A stretch of DNA of 64,000 nt, taken from Allostella vacuolata. Lineage in GTDB: Bacteria > Pseudomonadota > Alphaproteobacteria > ATCC43930 > Allostellaceae. Position 1 is the stretch's first letter, and the number at the start of each line of letters is the position of its first letter. Under the pieces are notes generated by a model that worked only from the letters and a program-made list of their open reading frames with translations, was not told where the DNA came from and ran no database searches. This document shows, piece after piece, positions 24,724 through 33,385 of the stretch. The stretch lies in the NCBI GenBank assembly GCA_006739055.1, contig AP019702.1, positions 5,109,388 through 5,173,387 of the forward strand. The letters are read 5' to 3'. The translations under genes and the position numbers were made by a program.

Positions 24724-26157
24724 ATGACCCAACTCGTCGACCAGCCCGCGGTCGAGCTGCGCCGCCTGATCGGCACCCGCCAGCTCTCGCCGGTGGAGCT
24801 GCTGGAAGCCTGCCTCGTCCGCATCTCCGAGGTGAACCCGACGCTGAACGCCGTCACCGCGATGTGCGTCGACCGCGCCCGCGACGAGGCCAAGGCGGCC
24901 GAGGAGGCGGTGATGCGCGGCGACGCGCTGGGCCCGCTGCACGGCCTGCCGGTCGGCATCAAGGACCTGAACGAGACGGGCGGCCTGCGCACCACCTGGG
25001 GCTCGCCGCTCTTCGCCGACCATGTCCCGGAGAAGGACGAGCGCATGGTGGCCGGCGTGCGCCAGGCGGGCGCCATCGTCGTCGGCAAGACCAACGTCCC
25101 GGAATGGGGGGCCGGCGCCAACACCAACAACCCGGTCTGGGGCCCGACCGGCAATGCCTGGGACCCCGCGCGGATCTGCGGCGGCTCGTCCGGCGGCTCG
25201 GGCGTGGCGCTCGCCACCTCGATGCTGCCGATCTGCACCGGGTCGGACACCGGCGGCAGCCTGCGCATCCCGGCCGCCTTCTCCGGCATCGTCGGCTACC
25301 GGCCGTCGCCGGGCCTGGTGCCGTCCGAGCGCCGCGCCCTCGGCTGGACCGCGCTCTCGGTCGTGGGGCCGATGGGGCGCACCGTCGCCGACACCTGCCT
25401 CTTGATGGAGGGCATGGTCTCCGACGACAGCCGTGACCCCTTCGCCGGCCCGGTCGACGCCGCCAGCTTCGGCCGGCCCGGCCGCTGCGACCTGTCCTCG
25501 ATGCGCGTCGCCTTCTCCGAGGATCTCGGCTTCGCGCCGGTCGACAACACGATCCGCGCCACCTTCCGCGAGCGGGTCGATCTCTTCAAGCACGTGTTCA
25601 AGAAGGCCGAATGGCGCGACCCCGACATGGCCGGGGCCGACTTCGCCTTCGACACCATGCGGGCGCAGAACTTCCTCGCCTCGCACAAGGACCGCTACGA
25701 GAAGCACCGCGACAAGCTCGGCCCCAACATCGTCGCCAACTACGAGCAGGGGCTGCAGTTCACCGCGCTCGACATCGCCGAGGGCCACAAGGCGCAGACG
25801 CGCATCTACCGCAGCTTCCAGGACTTCTTCCGCGACTTCGACATCCTGATCTCGCCGACGGTGCCGGTGGCGCCGTTCCCGGTCGAGCAGCTCTATGTCA
25901 GCCATGTCAACGGCGAGCCGCTGCGCCACTATTTCCACTGGCTGGCGCTGACCTACGGCATCACGCTGACGGGCCACCCCTCGCTCAGCATGCCGTGCGG
26001 GCTGGAGCCGACCGGCACGCCGTTCGGGCTGCAGGTGATCGGCCCGCACCGCGGCGACCTGAAGGTGCTGGCCTTCGCCCATGCGCTGGAGCAGGTGCTG
26101 GAGCGTGACCCGCGCACCGCCCGGCCGATCCCGGACCTGACGAAGCTCGGGAAGTGA
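24724..26157 (+). CDS. Amidase-signature family hydrolase
   Basis: This 477-residue amidase has the Ser-cisSer-Lys triad: Lys80 (LPVGIKDLNE), Ser155 or 156 (CGGSSGGSG) and nucleophile Ser179 (SDTGGSLRIPA). The family hydrolyses amides ranging from small aliphatic amides to glutamyl-tRNA. A lone copy in a catabolic block argues against GatA. It is 34 bases after the peptidase gene, with a GGGA site before ATG 24724, and it is followed almost at once by the MlrC gene. An operon for stepwise hydrolysis of amide or peptide substrates is plausible. Confidence 0.9.
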   Translation: MTQLVDQPAVELRRLIGTRQLSPVELLEACLVRISEVNPTLNAVTAMCVDRARDEAKAAEEAVMRGDALGPLHGLPVGIKDLNETGGLRTTWGSPLFADHVPEKDERMVAGVRQAGAIVVGKTNVPEWGAGANTNNPVWGPTGNAWDPARICGGSSGGSGVALATSMLPICTGSDTGGSLRIPAAFSGIVGYRPSPGLVPSERRALGWTALSVVGPMGRTVADTCLLMEGMVSDDSRDPFAGPVDAASFGRPGRCDLSSMRVAFSEDLGFAPVDNTIRATFRERVDLFKHVFKKAEWRDPDMAGADFAFDTMRAQNFLASHKDRYEKHRDKLGPNIVANYEQGLQFTALDIAEGHKAQTRIYRSFQDFFRDFDILISPTVPVAPFPVEQLYVSHVNGEPLRHYFHWLALTYGITLTGHPSLSMPCGLEPTGTPFGLQVIGPHRGDLKVLAFAHALEQVLERDPRTARPIPDLTKLGK

Positions 26158-26165
26158 GGTCGACG

Positions 26166-27647
26166 ATGCCGCGCCTGCTGCTGATCCACGTCGCGCACGA
26201 GACCAACACCTTCTCGAGGCTGAAGACCGACCTGCCGGCCTTCGCCCGCCGCTACCTGCATGTCGGCGACGAGGCGGTGGCCAAGGCGATGCAGGGGACC
26301 CGCTCCGAGATGGGCGGGTTCCTCGACGCCGCGGCCGAGTATGGCTGGCAGGTGCGGCATCCCATCTCGGCGGCCGCCACCCCGTCCGGCACCGTCACGG
26401 CGGAGGCCTGGGCCGCCCTGACCCGGCCGGTGATGGAGACGCTCGACGAGCCGTTCGACGGCATCCTGATCGCCTTCCACGGCGCGATGGTGGCCGAGGG
26501 GGCGGACGACGCCGAGGGCGAGCTGCTGGGCCGGATCCGGGCCAAGGTCGGCACCCGGCTGCCGATCGCCATCACCCTCGACCTGCACGCCAACGTCACG
26601 GACGCGATGTGCCGGCACGCCGACATCGTCGTCGCCTATCGCACCTATCCGCACATCGACCAGTACGAGCGCGCCCAGCAGGCGGCCCGGCTGATGAAGC
26701 GCACCCTGGACGGCGAGATCCGGCCCCAGGCGGTGGTCGCCCGGCGGCCGACCCTGCTCGGCTTCGACGGCGGCAAGACGACCGTCGAAGGGGTGATGAC
26801 CGAGGCCCTGCGCCGCGCCGACGCCTACGAGCGGGAGCCGGGCATCCTCGTCGTCAGCGTCCATGCCGGCTTCACCCGCTCCAACATCCAGGATGCCGGC
26901 CCGTCGGTCGCCGTCACCCATGATGGCCAGCCGGAGCGCGCCCGGGCCATCGCCGAAGCGCTGATGGACTATTGCTGGGACAACCGCTTCACCAGCTCGA
27001 CCCAGCGCACCACGGTCGGCGAGGCGGTCTCGATCGCCCGCCGGACGGACGGGTCCGGCCGGCCGCTGGTCCTGGCGGACTACACCGACAATCCGGGTGG
27101 CGGCGGCTATGGCGACGCCACCAACCTGCTGCGCGGCCTGCTCGCGGCCGGGATCGAGGACGTCGCCGTATGCCCCGTCACCGATCCCGAGGCGGTCGAA
27201 GCGTGCCGGGCCGCGGGGGTGGGGGCGACCGTCGAGCTGCTGGTCGGCGGCAAGATCGATCCCGAGTTCGGCGGCGCGCCGCTGAAGGTGACCGGGGTCG
27301 TCCGGCACCTCGGCACCGGCGCCTTCACCTTCGACGGACCGATGTGGAAGGGGCTGCGCTCCACCATGGGCGACACCGCCGTCCTGCAGGTGGGCGGGAT
27401 GGAGATCGTCCTGGCGGCCAGCCGCTTCCAGACCATCGACCGGCAGCACTTCCTGTCGGTCGGCATCGACCCGACCAGGAAGAACGTGCTGGTGGTGAAG
27501 TCCGCCCAGCACTTCCGCGCCACCTTCGGGCCGATGGCCCGGCGGGTACTGACGGTCGATACCGGCGCCCTGACCACGCCGGAGTTGAACCGGTTCGACT
27601 TCAGCCGGATCCGCCGGCCGATCTGGCCGCTCGACCCGTCCGCGTGA
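26166..27647 (+). CDS. M81 family metallopeptidase, microcystinase C (MlrC)-like
   Basis: This 493-residue protein resembles MlrC, which finishes degradation of the cyclic peptide microcystin, although most homologues lie in unrelated catabolic clusters. HVAHETNTFS at the start, AFHGAMVAEG and TLDLHANVT are family motifs with likely zinc ligands. ADYTDNPGGGGYGD in the second half is also typical. A longer start at GTG 26154 would overlap the amidase stop. ATG 26166 has GAGG 8 bases before it and matches where homology begins, so I prefer it. It probably acts on a peptide or amide from the neighbouring pathway rather than on microcystin itself. Confidence 0.85.
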   Translation: MPRLLLIHVAHETNTFSRLKTDLPAFARRYLHVGDEAVAKAMQGTRSEMGGFLDAAAEYGWQVRHPISAAATPSGTVTAEAWAALTRPVMETLDEPFDGILIAFHGAMVAEGADDAEGELLGRIRAKVGTRLPIAITLDLHANVTDAMCRHADIVVAYRTYPHIDQYERAQQAARLMKRTLDGEIRPQAVVARRPTLLGFDGGKTTVEGVMTEALRRADAYEREPGILVVSVHAGFTRSNIQDAGPSVAVTHDGQPERARAIAEALMDYCWDNRFTSSTQRTTVGEAVSIARRTDGSGRPLVLADYTDNPGGGGYGDATNLLRGLLAAGIEDVAVCPVTDPEAVEACRAAGVGATVELLVGGKIDPEFGGAPLKVTGVVRHLGTGAFTFDGPMWKGLRSTMGDTAVLQVGGMEIVLAASRFQTIDRQHFLSVGIDPTRKNVLVVKSAQHFRATFGPMARRVLTVDTGALTTPELNRFDFSRIRRPIWPLDPSA

Positions 27648-27650
27648 CGG

Positions 27651-29111
27651 TCAGCCGGGTGCGGTGACGGTCCGCTCCGGCGGAAATTCGAGGATCGCGG
27701 TCGTGCCCTCCCCCAGCCGGCTGGTGATGACCAGCCGTCCCTGGTGGAGGGCGATCAGCTCCTTGACGACGCCCAGGCCGAGCCCGGTGCCGGCCGGCCG
27801 GTCGGGCGAGGCCGGACCGCGATAGAAGGGCTCGCCGAGCCGGGCCAGGACATCGGGCGCGATGCCGACGCCGTGATCGGTCACGGCGATGGCGATGCCA
27901 CCATCCGCGCGATGCCGCACGGACATGCTGACCGTGCCCTGCCGGCCGAAGCGGACGCCGTTCGAAAGCAGGTTGAGCACCATCTGGCGCACCATCCTGG
28001 CGTCGCCGCGCAGATGCGCGGGCGTGTCGGCCAGGTTGAGCGCCAGCTGGATGCCGGCCGCCTGGGCCATCGGCGCCACCACCGTCATCTCGCGGCCGAG
28101 CAACCGCGCCAGATCGATCGCCTCGTCGCGCAGCGGCGCCGACGGCTCCTCCACGCCGCGCGCCAGGTCCGCCACGAGGTCGAGCAGGTGCTGGCCGGAA
28201 TGGTGGATGAGCGCGGCATAGTCGCGGTATTTCGGCGTTTCCAGCGCGCCCAGCACCTCGTCGCTGATCATCTCGGCGTAGCCCAGCACCGCAGACAGGG
28301 GCGTGCGGAACTCGTGGCCCAGGCGGCGCACGAAGCTGTTGCGCACCGCCATTTCGGCCTCCAGCCGCTCCTTGGTGCGACGCAACTCCTCGTAGACCCG
28401 CTTGACCTCCGTAATCCGGGTGCGCACCGACAGCCGCACCCCGGACGGGGTGCGGATGACGCGGACCTTCTCCCAGTTGCCCGATGCCGTCATCCATTCC
28501 GACATCGCCGGCTGGTTTGCCCGGAACTCCGCGACCCGCCGCGCGACATAGGCTTCCGGGTCGTGCTTCGCCTGGGCGTCGGCGAAGCTGCCCGCCGCGA
28601 TGGTCTGCCGCAGCATCTCCTCGAACGTGCGGCCGATCAGCTGCTCGTCGGGCGGCAGGTGCGGGTAGCGGCGGTGATAGGCCGCGTTGCCGAACAGGTA
28701 GCGGTCATCGGCGTCGTAGGCGACGATGGTGGTATCCAGGCAATCGAGCACGCTGCGCAGGAAGTCCACGTCGGTCTGCGGGGCCGGCACCAGGATGGCC
28801 CAGGCCCCGGCATCGAGCGGAATCCGACGGGCGACGACCGTGCGCCCGTCGGGCAGCAACAGCGTGCCGTCGGGATCCGGCACCGCCGCCACCTCGGGAT
28901 CGCGCCCGGCGAGGAAGCGCCGCAGGCTGGCATTGGCATGACGCAGCCGGCCGGACGCATCGAAGATCGCGACCCCGGTCGCCCGGCGGTCGAGCTGGTC
29001 CGCCAGCGCCGCCAGTCGCGGGGCCGGGTTTTCAGGGCGCGGTTCTTCCGGACGCGGTCCCGCCGCGCCGGAATGCTCGGCGCCAGGAACGGCCGGCGCG
29101 TCTTTGTTCAT
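27651..29111 (-). CDS. PAS-domain sensor histidine kinase 1 (tandem array)
   Basis: This 486-residue soluble histidine kinase has a weak PAS-like segment (35-105), a second PAS_7-like domain (115-235, with RYPHLPPDEQLIGRTFEE), a short coiled coil, HisKA with phospho-acceptor His266 (RLGHEFRTPLSAV), and HATPase_c from about 365. The N-box QMVLNLLSNGVRF and G-box GTGLGLGVVKEL look intact. There is no signal peptide or membrane segment, so it senses in the cytosol. It is the last of three tandem paralogues, 44 bases after kinase 2. ATG 29111 is preferred to GTG 29120. No response regulator is adjacent. Confidence 0.9.
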   Translation of the reverse strand: MNKDAPAVPGAEHSGAAGPRPEEPRPENPAPRLAALADQLDRRATGVAIFDASGRLRHANASLRRFLAGRDPEVAAVPDPDGTLLLPDGRTVVARRIPLDAGAWAILVPAPQTDVDFLRSVLDCLDTTIVAYDADDRYLFGNAAYHRRYPHLPPDEQLIGRTFEEMLRQTIAAGSFADAQAKHDPEAYVARRVAEFRANQPAMSEWMTASGNWEKVRVIRTPSGVRLSVRTRITEVKRVYEELRRTKERLEAEMAVRNSFVRRLGHEFRTPLSAVLGYAEMISDEVLGALETPKYRDYAALIHHSGQHLLDLVADLARGVEEPSAPLRDEAIDLARLLGREMTVVAPMAQAAGIQLALNLADTPAHLRGDARMVRQMVLNLLSNGVRFGRQGTVSMSVRHRADGGIAIAVTDHGVGIAPDVLARLGEPFYRGPASPDRPAGTGLGLGVVKELIALHQGRLVITSRLGEGTTAILEFPPERTVTAPG

Positions 29112-29155
29112 GGCCCACACCAGACTGGAGCCGCCCCCACGCCGTCAAGAGGCAC

Positions 29156-30415
29156 CTAGGACGCATGGCCGGCCGACATGGTCCGTTCCGGCGGAAACGA
29201 CAGGGTCGCCACCGTGCGCCCGGGTTCGCTGGCGATGAACAGCTGGCCCTGGTGCAGCCCGGCCAGCTCTTTCACCAGCGCCAGCCCCAGCCCCGCGCTG
29301 CCCTCACCGGACGGGGGGGCGGGAGCGGTGCGGAGATAGGGATCGCCGGCCCGTGCCAGCAGCTCCGACGTCATCCCGGCGCCATCGTCGGCGACACGGA
29401 GGTCTATGCCCCCATCGGGGCGCCGGCCGAGGGAAACCGACACCGTCCCGCGCTGGGTGAGGCGCACCGCATTCGACAAGAGGGTGAGGATCATCTGCCG
29501 GACCAGCCGGGGATCGCCCCGGAGAGCCGGAAAGCCGCTCGGCAGCTGGAGCGCCAGGATAGTCCGGTTGTCCCGCGCCGCCGGCTCGACCACCGTGATC
29601 TCGCGCCGCAGGGTATCGACCAGGTCGATGGCGGTCTCGGCCATGTCCATCCGCCCGGCTTCCAGACGGCTGAGGTGCAGGATCTGGTCGATGAAGTCGA
29701 GCAGGCGCTGCCCTGCCTGGACGATCGATGCCGCGTATTCCCGGTAGCGCTGCGGGCCGAGCGGCCCGATCACCTCGCCCTCGATCATGCCCGCGTAGCC
29801 GAGGATGGCGGTCAGCGGCGTGCGCAACTCGTGGCTCAGCTTGGCGATGAAGGCGGCCCGCTGGGTGCCTTCCGACTCCAGCCGCTCCAGAGCCGCCCGC
29901 AGATCCTCCTGGGCGCGCTTCTGCTCGGTGATGTCGGTACGGATCGACAGGCGGCAGCCATCCGGGGTCATGCGGATGCGCATCAGGTCCCAGTTGCCGG
30001 AGGCCGTCAGGCGCTCCGCCCCCGCTCCATCCGGCTGGTGCAGCTGGGCGACGCGGCGCGCCAGGTAGGCGGCGGGGTCCTCGGCCGCCTGCTTCTCGAT
30101 GATGGAGCCGGCTTCCAGGGCGTATTGCAGGATCTGGGTGAAGGTCTGGCCGGCCAGTTCGCTGTCCGGGGGAAGATGGGGATAGCGCCGACGATAGGCG
30201 CTGTTGCCGAGCAGGAAGCGATCGTCGCCGCTGAAGGCGACGACCGAGTCGTCGAGCTGGTCGAGCACCTCGCGATAGAGCCGCGCGCCGGCCGGCGTGG
30301 GCGACAGCCCCTCGACCGCGACGGCCGGGTCCGCCCGCGCCTCCTCGTCCGCGACCAGATCGAGGATGCTGGAAAGCCAGCCGGCCAGTTCGGCATCCGC
30401 CGCCGCGGGCGTCAT
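29156..30415 (-). CDS. PAS-domain sensor histidine kinase 2 (tandem array)
   Basis: This 419-residue middle paralogue has one PAS_7-like domain (about 48-165, RYPHLPPDSELAGQTFTQ), HisKA with His195 (KLSHELRTPLTAI), and HATPase_c with N-box QMILTLLSNAVRL and G-box SAGLGLALVKEL. It lacks the extra N-terminal PAS-like part of kinase 1. No transmembrane helix is seen. Its ATG overlaps the stop of kinase 3 (ATGA), so the two are translationally coupled and may be made in equal amounts. Mixed dimers of the paralogues are therefore possible. Confidence 0.9.
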   Translation of the reverse strand: MTPAAADAELAGWLSSILDLVADEEARADPAVAVEGLSPTPAGARLYREVLDQLDDSVVAFSGDDRFLLGNSAYRRRYPHLPPDSELAGQTFTQILQYALEAGSIIEKQAAEDPAAYLARRVAQLHQPDGAGAERLTASGNWDLMRIRMTPDGCRLSIRTDITEQKRAQEDLRAALERLESEGTQRAAFIAKLSHELRTPLTAILGYAGMIEGEVIGPLGPQRYREYAASIVQAGQRLLDFIDQILHLSRLEAGRMDMAETAIDLVDTLRREITVVEPAARDNRTILALQLPSGFPALRGDPRLVRQMILTLLSNAVRLTQRGTVSVSLGRRPDGGIDLRVADDGAGMTSELLARAGDPYLRTAPAPPSGEGSAGLGLALVKELAGLHQGQLFIASEPGRTVATLSFPPERTMSAGHAS

Positions 30416-31800
30416 GGTGCGATCGTCCGGGTGGCGGGAAAGCTCAGCGTGGCGATCGTGCCGATGCCGAGCGTGCTGGCGATCGTCAGGCTGCCCTGGT
30501 GCAGCCGCAGCAGGTCCTTGACGATGGCGAGGCCGAGCCCGGCGCCCGCCTCCGGCGCGGCGCCGGGCCGGGCGCCCTGGAAATACGGCTCCCCGAGCCG
30601 GGTGACCACCTCCGCCGTCATGCCGACGCCATCGTCGCGGACCTCGATGTCGATCGCTCCGTCGTCCGCCTGGCGAAGGGAGGCGGTGACCACGCCGTCG
30701 ACGGTGTGGCGGACGGCGTTCGACATCAGCGCCTGCACCATCTGGCGCACCATGCGCGGATCGCCGCGCAGGGCCGGGAACCCGCCCGGCAGGATCAACG
30801 CGACCTGGGTGTGATTGGCCCGGGCCTGTCCCTGGATCGCCACCCCCTCGGCGCGCAGCAGCGCCGGCAGGTCGACCGCCTGTTCCTGCATCTCGCCGCG
30901 GCGGGCCTCGGTGCGGCTCATCTCCAGCAGCCCCTCGACGAGATCGAGCAGCCGGCGGCCGGACTGGCGGATGAGCGCGGCATATTCCTGGTACTTGGGC
31001 GATCCCAGCGGCCCCATCACCTCGGCCTCGATCAGCTCGGCATAGCCGAGCACGGCCGAGAGCGGCGTCCGCAGATCCTGGCTGAGGCGGCCAACGAACC
31101 GGGCCCTGGCGGCCCCCTCGACCTCCAGCCGGTCCTTGGCGTGGCGCAGCTCTTCCTGGATCCGCTTCTGCTCGGTGATCTCGGTGCGCATCGACATGCG
31201 CAGGCCGGACGGGGTGAAGCGCGTGCGCAGCAGGTCCCAGCGGCCGGACGGCGACAGTCGCTCGGAATCGCCCGCCCGGCGGTCGCGGAACTCCGCCAGG
31301 CGGCGCGCGATATAGGCCTGGGGGTCGCTCGCCGCCTGCGGCTCGGGCGCCTCGCCCGCCTCGATCGTCGCGCGAAGCAGTTCCTCGAAGGTGCGGCCGA
31401 GCAGATCGGCATCGCTGCCATGGTGGAAATAGAGCCGGTGGAAAGCGGCATTGCCGAAGCGGAACCGCTCGTTCTCGTCATAGACCGCGAGCGTGCTGTC
31501 GAGATTGTCGAGCAGCTCGCGGAACAGCCCCTGCTCATCCTGGCGGACCAGGACCAGCGATGCCCCATCGGGCAACGGATAGCGCCGGACCAGGAAATGC
31601 GGAGACCCGCCGACCCGCTCCAGCGTGGCCTGGGGCGCCTCGTCGGGCACGTCCGCCAGGCGCCGCCAGACATCGTTGGCGAACAGCAGCGCGCCGCAGG
31701 GCCCGAGCACGGCAACCGCCTCGATCACCCGGTCGAGCACGGCGTCGAGCGGCACGGGATCGGTCCGGGACTTATCGTTTGATCGTTCGCCGCTGGTCAT
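30412..31800 (-). CDS. PAS-domain histidine-kinase paralogue 3 lacking the phospho-acceptor His
   Basis: This 462-residue paralogue has the same plan: N-terminal PAS-like part (20-90), PAS_7-like domain (95-210), HisKA and HATPase_c. In the H-box the expected His is Gln241 (RLSQDLRTPLSAV); the codon at 31080-31078 reads CAG. The kinase core is otherwise preserved, with N-box QMVQALMSNAVRH and G-box GAGLGLAIVKDL, so ATP binding may be retained while autophosphorylation in this chain should be lost. It is the first gene of the kinase trio and overlaps kinase 2. It could act as a regulatory partner in heterodimers. I am confident in the substitution, not in its effect. Confidence 0.9.
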   Translation of the reverse strand: MTSGERSNDKSRTDPVPLDAVLDRVIEAVAVLGPCGALLFANDVWRRLADVPDEAPQATLERVGGSPHFLVRRYPLPDGASLVLVRQDEQGLFRELLDNLDSTLAVYDENERFRFGNAAFHRLYFHHGSDADLLGRTFEELLRATIEAGEAPEPQAASDPQAYIARRLAEFRDRRAGDSERLSPSGRWDLLRTRFTPSGLRMSMRTEITEQKRIQEELRHAKDRLEVEGAARARFVGRLSQDLRTPLSAVLGYAELIEAEVMGPLGSPKYQEYAALIRQSGRRLLDLVEGLLEMSRTEARRGEMQEQAVDLPALLRAEGVAIQGQARANHTQVALILPGGFPALRGDPRMVRQMVQALMSNAVRHTVDGVVTASLRQADDGAIDIEVRDDGVGMTAEVVTRLGEPYFQGARPGAAPEAGAGLGLAIVKDLLRLHQGSLTIASTLGIGTIATLSFPATRTIAP

Positions 31801-31871
31801 GGCGCATTGTGACGCTGGCCGCCCGGCCCGTCGACCGCCTTGGCGGCCGGCGGGACGGGGGGCGGGCCGCG

Positions 31872-33329
31872 TCAGGCGGCGGCCTGCAGATCCTGGCGGC
31901 GCAGCAGGCGCCCGGGCCGATTGCCGGTCGAGGCCCCTTCGGTCCACACGGCCCGGCCGTTGACGAAGACGTGCTCGATACCGCGCGCCGGGGTGGCCGG
32001 ATGCTCGAACGACGCCGAGTCGATCACCGTCGCCGGGTCGAAGACCGTGATGTCGGCATGGGCGCCGATCGCGATCTGGCCGCGCCCGGTCAGCCGGAAG
32101 CGTTCCGCCGGCAGGCCGGTCATGCGCCGCACCGCCTCTTCCAGCGGAAACAGGCCGACATCGCGGGAGTAGTGCCCCAGCACCCGGGGGAAGGTGCCCC
32201 ACAGGCGCGGATGGGGATGGGAATCATGCGGCAGCCCGTCCGAGGCGACGATCGTGTGGGGGTAGGAGAGGATGCGCCGCACGTCGGCCTCGTCCATCAT
32301 GAAGTAGATGGCCCCGGCCGGGTTCAGCCGGTCGACGGCTTCGAGCTGGCTTACCCCCCATTCGGCGGCGATGTCGGCCAGGTCGCGGCCGCTCACCTCC
32401 GGGTGCCTGGTCGACCAGGTGACCATGACCCGGCTGCAGCGCTCGAGCCGGCTCGAATCGAGCACGGTGGAGGCGGCGACGTAGGGGTAGCAGTCGAGCC
32501 CGATGTCCTGGCCGACGCGGGTCCGTTCGATCAGGGCCAGCGTCTCTTCCGAGCGGCCGAAATTGGGCGTGCCGATCACCTTGTGGTGGCTGACGATGGC
32601 CCGCACCCCGGCCTCGCGGCCGATGCGGAAGGTCTCGTGCAGGGATTCCATCACCTGCTCGCCCTCGTCGCGCATGTGGCTGGTGTAGATGGCGCCCACC
32701 GGCTCCAGCAGCTCGGCCAGCGCGATCACCTCTTCGGTCGGCGCGGCATTGGCCGGGCGATAGAAAAGCCCGGTCGACATGCCGATGGCGCCCGCGGCCA
32801 GCCCTTCGGCCAGCCGCTCCTTCATACGGTCGATCTCGGCCGGGGTCGCCGGGCGCAGCAGGTCGTCCATGGCGCCGACGCGCAGCGTGCCGTGGCCGAC
32901 CAGGCAGGCGGCGTTGACCGCGGCCGGTGCCGCATCGACCGCCGCCATGTAGTCGGCCATGCGGGGGAAGCGGTACCAGTCCTGCTCGCCCAGGAGGTCG
33001 AGCGGCGGCGGCGGGCGATGGTCGATCGCCAAGGGCGACAGGCTGACGCCGCAGTTGCCGACCACCACCGTCGTCACCCCCTGGCTCGTCTTCATCGCCA
33101 TGTCGGGGTTGGACAGCAGCGCCCGGTCGTCATGGGTGTGCACGTCGATGAAGCCGGGGGCGACCGCCTTGCCGGACGCGTCCACCACCCGGTCGGCGGT
33201 CGCGCCGGCGAGGTCGCCGACGGCGGCGATGCGGTCGCCGATGACGCCGACATCGGCCAGCCGGCCGGGGGCGCCCGTCCCGTCGAACAGCGTGCCGCCG
33301 CGGACGAGGAGGTCGAAATGCTGGGTCAT
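31872..33329 (-). CDS. D-aminoacylase (N-acyl-D-amino-acid deacylase)
   Basis: This 485-residue amidohydrolase is close to Alcaligenes D-aminoacylase in length and motifs. It shows FIDVHTHDD with zinc-binding His64 and His66, VGNCGVSL with the conserved Cys93, TSHMRDEGE, a metal His in VSHHKVIG, and the catalytic Asp in VASDGLPHDSHP. It removes acyl groups from N-acyl-D-amino acids. ATG 33329 starts the homology (TQHFDLLVRGGTLFDGTG). It sits between glpD and the kinase trio on the same strand. With the N-carbamoyl-D-amino-acid hydrolase at 8.4 kb it adds to a D-amino-acid theme. A dihydroorotase-like or other amidohydrolase role is less likely. Confidence 0.88.
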   Translation of the reverse strand: MTQHFDLLVRGGTLFDGTGAPGRLADVGVIGDRIAAVGDLAGATADRVVDASGKAVAPGFIDVHTHDDRALLSNPDMAMKTSQGVTTVVVGNCGVSLSPLAIDHRPPPPLDLLGEQDWYRFPRMADYMAAVDAAPAAVNAACLVGHGTLRVGAMDDLLRPATPAEIDRMKERLAEGLAAGAIGMSTGLFYRPANAAPTEEVIALAELLEPVGAIYTSHMRDEGEQVMESLHETFRIGREAGVRAIVSHHKVIGTPNFGRSEETLALIERTRVGQDIGLDCYPYVAASTVLDSSRLERCSRVMVTWSTRHPEVSGRDLADIAAEWGVSQLEAVDRLNPAGAIYFMMDEADVRRILSYPHTIVASDGLPHDSHPHPRLWGTFPRVLGHYSRDVGLFPLEEAVRRMTGLPAERFRLTGRGQIAIGAHADITVFDPATVIDSASFEHPATPARGIEHVFVNGRAVWTEGASTGNRPGRLLRRQDLQAAA

Positions 33330-33385
33330 GGGATCACAAGCTCCGCAGAAGGATGTCTGGCAAGTGAGGTCGGCGGCCGGACGGG

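Noticed and set aside
26154-26165. GTG 26154 as start of the MlrC-like gene, overlapping the amidase stop
   Set aside because: ATG 26166 has GAGG at good spacing and matches where family homology begins; the GTG remains possible.
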